From positions 1,922,001 to 1,986,000 of the forward strand of contig OY763490.2 in assembly GCA_963667505.2 (NCBI GenBank): a stretch of DNA of 64,000 bases. Direction: 5' to 3'. The notes under the pieces are model-generated. The model searched no databases and had not been told where the DNA came from. It was given only the letters and a program-made list of their open reading frames with translations. The DNA comes from Aldehydirespirator sp963667505. Its GTDB lineage: Bacteria > Actinomycetota > Acidimicrobiia > Acidimicrobiales > Aldehydirespiratoraceae. The position numbers and the translations under genes are program-made. Below are positions 60,558-64,000 of this stretch, piece by piece. Position 1 is the first letter of the stretch. Each line of letters opens with the position of its first letter.

Positions 60558-61926
60558 ACCCGCCACCGAACCCTCCGACGCCGACGGAGCCGCCGACGTC
60601 TTCGTGTGGGTGTGGCTGCCCGGCGCGGCCGATCCAGTGGTCGCCGGACGGCTGATCGAGCGAGGACCGGTGGTGACCTTCACCTACGGGCGCAGCTACC
60701 TGGACCGTCCCGGCGCCGTCCCCCTGTACCTGCCCGAACTGCCGCTTCGGCGCGGCGAGTTCCCGCCCCGCTCCGGGGAGATCGCCGGCTGCGTGGCCGA
60801 TGCGGCGCCCGACGCCTGGGGGCGCAGGGTGATCGAGCACCGCCGCACCGGCGCCCGCACGGACCTCCATGTCCTGGCCTACCTGCTGGAGTCGGGTTCC
60901 GACCGCATCGGCGCCCTCGACTTCCAGACCTCGGCAACCCGCTACGAGGCCCGATCCGGCGACGCCGCGTCACTGGCCGAGTTGGCCGAAGCCGCGGAAC
61001 GGGTCGAGAACGGCGAGCCGCTCACGCCAGCGCTGGATCGGGCCCTGCTGCACGGGACGTCGGTGGGCGGAGCCCGGCCGAAGGCCCTCCTCGCCGACGG
61101 CGGCCGCAGCATGATCGCCAAGTTCTCCTCCTCGACCGACCCCTATCCGGTGGTGAAGGCCGAGTACGTCGCCATGGAACTGGCCCGACGTGCCGGGCTC
61201 GACGCAGCGCCCGTCGAGCTCGCCCAAGCGCTCGGCAAGGATGTGCTGCTAGTGGAGCGCTTCGAGCGCTCCGTCCAACAAGCCAGCAACCCGACCCCCC
61301 AACAAGCCGACGAGCGCTCCGTCCAACAAGCCAGCAACCCGACCCCCCAACAAGCCGACGAGCGCGCCGCCCAACGAGCTGGCGATCCGACCATCCAACA
61401 AGCCAGGCGCATGATGGTCTCGGCGCTGACCATCCTCGAGTTGCACGACGCCGATGGCATCGCGGGCCGGTACGCGACCTACGTCGACCTCGCCCATCAG
61501 GTGCGGTCGCGTTTCACTGCGCCCGATGCAACGCTGCGTGAGCTGTTCTCGCGCATCGTGTTCAACATCCTCGTCGGCAACACCGACGACCACGCCCGCA
61601 ACCACTCCGCCTTCTGGAACGGCACCAGCCTGACACTCACTCCCGCCTACGACATCTGCCCCCAGCCCCGCGCCAGCGGCGAAGCGGCCCAGGCGATGGC
61701 CTTCGGCGACAACGGCGACCGCCTCAGCCAAGTGGCCCGCTGCGTCGCCCACGCCGGCCACTACCACCTGACCACCCAGCAGGCCCACGACATCATCGAC
61801 CACCAGATCGCAGTAATCCAAGACCAATGGAACGAAGTCTGCGATCTCGCATCACTCCCCGCCGTAGAGAAGCAACGCCTCTGGCAACGCCAATTCCTAA
61901 ACCCCTACGCCCTCTACGACTACTAG
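60544..61926 (+). CDS. hipA: HipA-like serine/threonine kinase toxin with an internal 16-residue tandem repeat
   Basis: 460 residues, about the family length (E. coli HipA is 440). The N-terminal subdomain (VWVWLPGAADPVVAGRLIER ... LYLPELPLRRGEFPPRSG) matches HipA_N (Couple_hipA). TSVGGARPKALL (about 171-182) is the P-loop-like motif whose Ser is the autophosphorylation site in E. coli HipA. The catalytic loop NILVGNTDDHARNHSAFW (about 341-358) and metal loop YDICPQ are intact. HipA kinases inactivate aminoacyl-tRNA synthetases (GltX in E. coli) and induce dormancy; the target here is unknown. After VERFER an insertion of three 16-residue units (SVQQASNPTPQQADER twice, then a degenerate copy) lengthens the loop before RRMMVSALTIL. 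Confidence 0.9.
   Translation: MTTSEPATEPSDADGAADVFVWVWLPGAADPVVAGRLIERGPVVTFTYGRSYLDRPGAVPLYLPELPLRRGEFPPRSGEIAGCVADAAPDAWGRRVIEHRRTGARTDLHVLAYLLESGSDRIGALDFQTSATRYEARSGDAASLAELAEAAERVENGEPLTPALDRALLHGTSVGGARPKALLADGGRSMIAKFSSSTDPYPVVKAEYVAMELARRAGLDAAPVELAQALGKDVLLVERFERSVQQASNPTPQQADERSVQQASNPTPQQADERAAQRAGDPTIQQARRMMVSALTILELHDADGIAGRYATYVDLAHQVRSRFTAPDATLRELFSRIVFNILVGNTDDHARNHSAFWNGTSLTLTPAYDICPQPRASGEAAQAMAFGDNGDRLSQVARCVAHAGHYHLTTQQAHDIIDHQIAVIQDQWNEVCDLASLPAVEKQRLWQRQFLNPYALYDY
61264..61407 (+). repeat. 48-bp tandem repeat inside hipA
   Basis: Units 61264-61311 and 61312-61359 are essentially identical, and 61360-61407 is a diverged third copy. They encode SVQQASNPTPQQADER twice and then AAQRAGDPTIQQARR. 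The period is a multiple of three, so copy-number change keeps the frame. Confidence 0.85.
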
Positions 61927-61948
61927 TCACCTCCTAACGACGGGGCCC

Positions 61949-62084
61949 CTAGATCTGCGGTCGGTCCTGGTCATTGAGTGCGGCGACAGCCGCTTCGACC
62001 ATGCGGGCGAGAGTCCGCGTCCATCTCGGTGAACAGCTCGCGCAGCCGGTCGACGTCGAGTTCGCCGACGCGCTCGGGAGGCAC
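61949..62084 (-). pseudogene. Short frame-broken ORF downstream of the minus-strand unknown gene
   Basis: A GTG at 62084, just past the stop of the upstream gene, starts PPERVGELDVDRLRELFTEM. The sensible continuation, LARMVEAAVAALNDQDRPQI and a stop at 61949, is in another frame, reached by removing one T near 62012. The product would be about 44 residues. It may be the truncated start of a larger gene. No function is assigned. Confidence 0.35.
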
Positions 62085-62088
62085 CGGC

Positions 62089-62493
62089 CTAGGCGTCGAG
62101 CATGTCGGCACCGAACCAGACGCCGTGCTCAGCGCAAACCCGCGGCGCACGCCGACGGATCGTGGCGCCGAACGGGAAGTCCAGCGGAACACCGAACAGC
62201 CCGATGCCGGGATCGAGACAGTGTCGATGCACCCACCCGGGGGCGGTGAGCCCGTCGCGCTCGCACAAAGCGTGGAGGACCGCTGCCATCTTGGCGGCAA
62301 CGACATGATCGGTGCCGGCCGGCGGCTCCTCGGCGAGCATGCTGGGGCGCTGGTCGGGGAAGCGACGCCAGTCCATCACGAACTGGACCAGCGGCCGGTC
62401 GGCGTGCCGCCAGGACGGATCGACCATCTCAGCGGCCAGCGCCGGAACAGTGAGAGCCTCCACGTAACGCCAAGTCGCAGCCGTCTGCGCCAT
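62089..62493 (-). CDS. Hypothetical protein
   Basis: 134 residues (AQTAATWRYVEALTVPALAA ... GIGLFGVPLDFPFGATIRR ... CAEHGVWFGADMLDA). There is no signal peptide or membrane helix and I recognise no family. The reading frame has coding-like composition, and a second short ORF follows directly, as in a small operon on the strand opposite to hipBA. The upstream region (62494-62605) is shared with the divergent ADP-ribosylglycohydrolase gene. It could be half of a two-gene module whose second gene has decayed. Confidence 0.5.
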   Translation of the reverse strand: MAQTAATWRYVEALTVPALAAEMVDPSWRHADRPLVQFVMDWRRFPDQRPSMLAEEPPAGTDHVVAAKMAAVLHALCERDGLTAPGWVHRHCLDPGIGLFGVPLDFPFGATIRRRAPRVCAEHGVWFGADMLDA

Positions 62494-62605
62494 AGACCGA
62501 GCATAAGGCCCGCGTCCACCCGCCGCGCAGCCCCGTCGAGCAGAGGCAGCCCGCTCTCACTTCCGCCATGAGCCTATGATCATCAAGGATCCGGAGGGCA
62601 TTTCG

Positions 62606-64000
62606 ATGAACGACGCGAGGCGAACCCTTCACGCTCGCGGACAGCCCGATCTCTTCGCCAGCTACGGCAGCACACAACCGGTTCAGGCTCGGAGCTCGAT
62701 CAACCCGTCGCCTTCGGATCCAGTTCTGCCGGACAGTGAATCCGGGGGCGAGCGAGCGGCTCGGACGCGGGGGTCGATGTTGTGGGCGGCTTACGGGGAC
62801 GCTCTCGGCTTCATCAGCGAACTCGTGGACCGCAAGGGGCTCGAACGGCGGACCCGGGGCGCGTCCCTGGATCACCTCATGGAGTGGCGGAGACACGTCG
62901 GCGGCAGGAGGGGCATTGAAGTGCTGCTTCCGGCCGGGTGCTGGTCTGACGACACCCAGCTACGCATGGCGGTCAGCCGTTCAATCGGCGGCTACGGCTT
63001 CGACGTCGAGACGTTCGGCCGCGTCGAGTTGCCCGTCTGGCTCTCGTACGCGCTAGGCGGCGGCCGGGCCTCCAAGGCGGCGGCCAGGAACCTCGGCAAG
63101 CCGGCCGCGCTGTGGTACGCCAACACCTTCGCAGGCTGGACGAACGCCGGCGGCAATGGCGCGGCTATGCGCATCCAGCCCCACGTCTGGGCCTCACCCG
63201 ACCTCGACGGGGGCTACATGCTCGACGTGATCGCGGACAGCGTCTGCACCCACGGACACCCCCGCGCCATCGTCGGCGCCTGCTTCCACGCGGCCACCCT
63301 CGCCCACTGCATGAAGTTCGGCACTGTCCCGGACGCCGACACATGCTTGGACGTAGCGGCCCGCGTACGCGACACGATCCAACTGATCGAGGAGCACTCG
63401 ACTCTGGGGCCTGTGTGGAGCGGCCTGTGGGAGCGAGAGACCGGCAAGCGGTTCAAAGATGCGTGGCGGGTCACCGTCGATGAGCTCCATCACGCCATCA
63501 AGAACGCAGCCGACGGCGCTGAGACCGCTGACGGCGATCACGCTGCCTACGGGGGGATCATCGATCGCCTTGGCCTTCAGGACGGAGCGCAGCAGGGCAG
63601 CGGGATCCTCACCACCGTCGCCGCCGTGATGCTGGCAGCGACAGCGTCCGACGCCCACGGGGGCGTGGTCGCGGCGGCCAACACCATCGGCACCGACACC
63701 GACACGATCGCCACCATGGCCGGAGCCCTGCTCGGCGCCTGCGACACCGCCGCGGACCCGCCCGAAGATCCGCTCGACAGCGCCTACCTGAGCGCAGAAG
63801 CCGACCGTCTCCTTGCCGTGGCTAGAGGCGAGCAGGCCGACGGCCACCGGTACCCCGATATCCTCACTTGGTCCGCGCCTCTGACGCAGGCGGACGCCTT
63901 GGTCAGCGACAACGGCAGCCTCGCGGTGGAAGGCCTCGGGCCTGCCACGCGGCTGGAGGCGGAGCCGATGTTCACAGCCCGCCGAGACTTCGCCTGGGAC
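62606..64000 (+). CDS. ADP-ribosylglycohydrolase (DraG/ARH family), truncated by the window edge
   Basis: 465 codons without a stop to the window end. ATG 62606 has GGAGGG 7 nt upstream. After an unconserved N-terminal ~55 residues (FASYGSTQPVQARSSINPSP ...) the fold begins at RTRGSMLWAAYGDALGFISE. The metal-binding motifs are intact: WSDDTQLRMA (about 112-121) and GTDTDTIATMAGALLGA (about 361-377), with NAGGNGAAMRIQPHVWA and THGHPRAIVGACFHA between. These enzymes remove ADP-ribose from proteins or nucleic acids using two Mg ions. The sequence continues past the normal fold (HRYPDILTWSAPLTQADALV ...), so a C-terminal extension or second domain lies outside the window. Its target is unknown. 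Confidence 0.88.
   Translation, partial: MNDARRTLHARGQPDLFASYGSTQPVQARSSINPSPSDPVLPDSESGGERAARTRGSMLWAAYGDALGFISELVDRKGLERRTRGASLDHLMEWRRHVGGRRGIEVLLPAGCWSDDTQLRMAVSRSIGGYGFDVETFGRVELPVWLSYALGGGRASKAAARNLGKPAALWYANTFAGWTNAGGNGAAMRIQPHVWASPDLDGGYMLDVIADSVCTHGHPRAIVGACFHAATLAHCMKFGTVPDADTCLDVAARVRDTIQLIEEHSTLGPVWSGLWERETGKRFKDAWRVTVDELHHAIKNAADGAETADGDHAAYGGIIDRLGLQDGAQQGSGILTTVAAVMLAATASDAHGGVVAAANTIGTDTDTIATMAGALLGACDTAADPPEDPLDSAYLSAEADRLLAVARGEQADGHRYPDILTWSAPLTQADALVSDNGSLAVEGLGPATRLEAEPMFTARRDFAWD

Overview
The window reads as high-GC actinobacterial chromosome, most likely from an Acidimicrobiia-type organism. This is inferred from four things: the very GC-rich codon usage, the ispD-ispF-rlmB gene order, a DUF222/HNH (13E12-type) gene, and many starts that sit 6-8 nt after a TANNNT -10 box (leaderless transcripts). 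SLH domains with the TRAQMAxFL signature fit the same group. No taxonomic search could be run.

Region 1 (1-39,620, minus strand) is almost entirely two giant, paralogous secreted-protein genes. Gene B (39608 down to 7744) would encode about 10,600 residues if its frame breaks are repaired. It has a signal peptide, two FN3 domains, six superunits with a period of about 2 kb (Asp-rich Ca-site-like segment + GLUG beta-helix repeats + SYWD/NWN linker + Calx-beta-like domain + FN3), then about 17.5 kb of FN3 domains interleaved with NWNT repeats, a short collagen-like stalk and three C-terminal SLH domains. Gene A (6930 down past the left edge) starts with the same architecture. Each gene carries about four single-base frame breaks, which may be sequencing errors, decay or phase switching.

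Region 2 (39,621-51,580) is mixed. First comes a leaderless two-gene operon (GHKL ATPase + protein with two phosphoribosyltransferase-like loops), which is the best candidate for an undescribed system. It is followed by an orphan ribbon-helix-helix antitoxin, an SDR reductase, a glycerophosphodiesterase lipoprotein, a frame-broken rlmB, ispF, ispD and a divergent Crp-family regulator. Short palindromic repeats ending in TTGGCAGC/GCTGCCAA fill the gaps at three loci.

Region 3 (52,106-58,040, plus) holds two tandem paralogous secreted FN3 proteins; the first is broken by a 22-bp deletion. Region 4 (58,041-64,000, plus apart from two small minus ORFs) holds a DUF222/HNH gene flanked by copies of the 3' end of the next gene, that small unknown gene, a hipBA toxin-antitoxin operon with a tandem repeat inside hipA, a degenerate small-gene pair, and an ADP-ribosylglycohydrolase that runs off the right edge.

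Functionally, the window combines a cell-surface adhesin/matrix island with isoprenoid (MEP) and rRNA modification genes and several conflict or stress modules. Identical internal repeats, 3'-end duplications and interspersed palindromes suggest a recombination-prone stretch.
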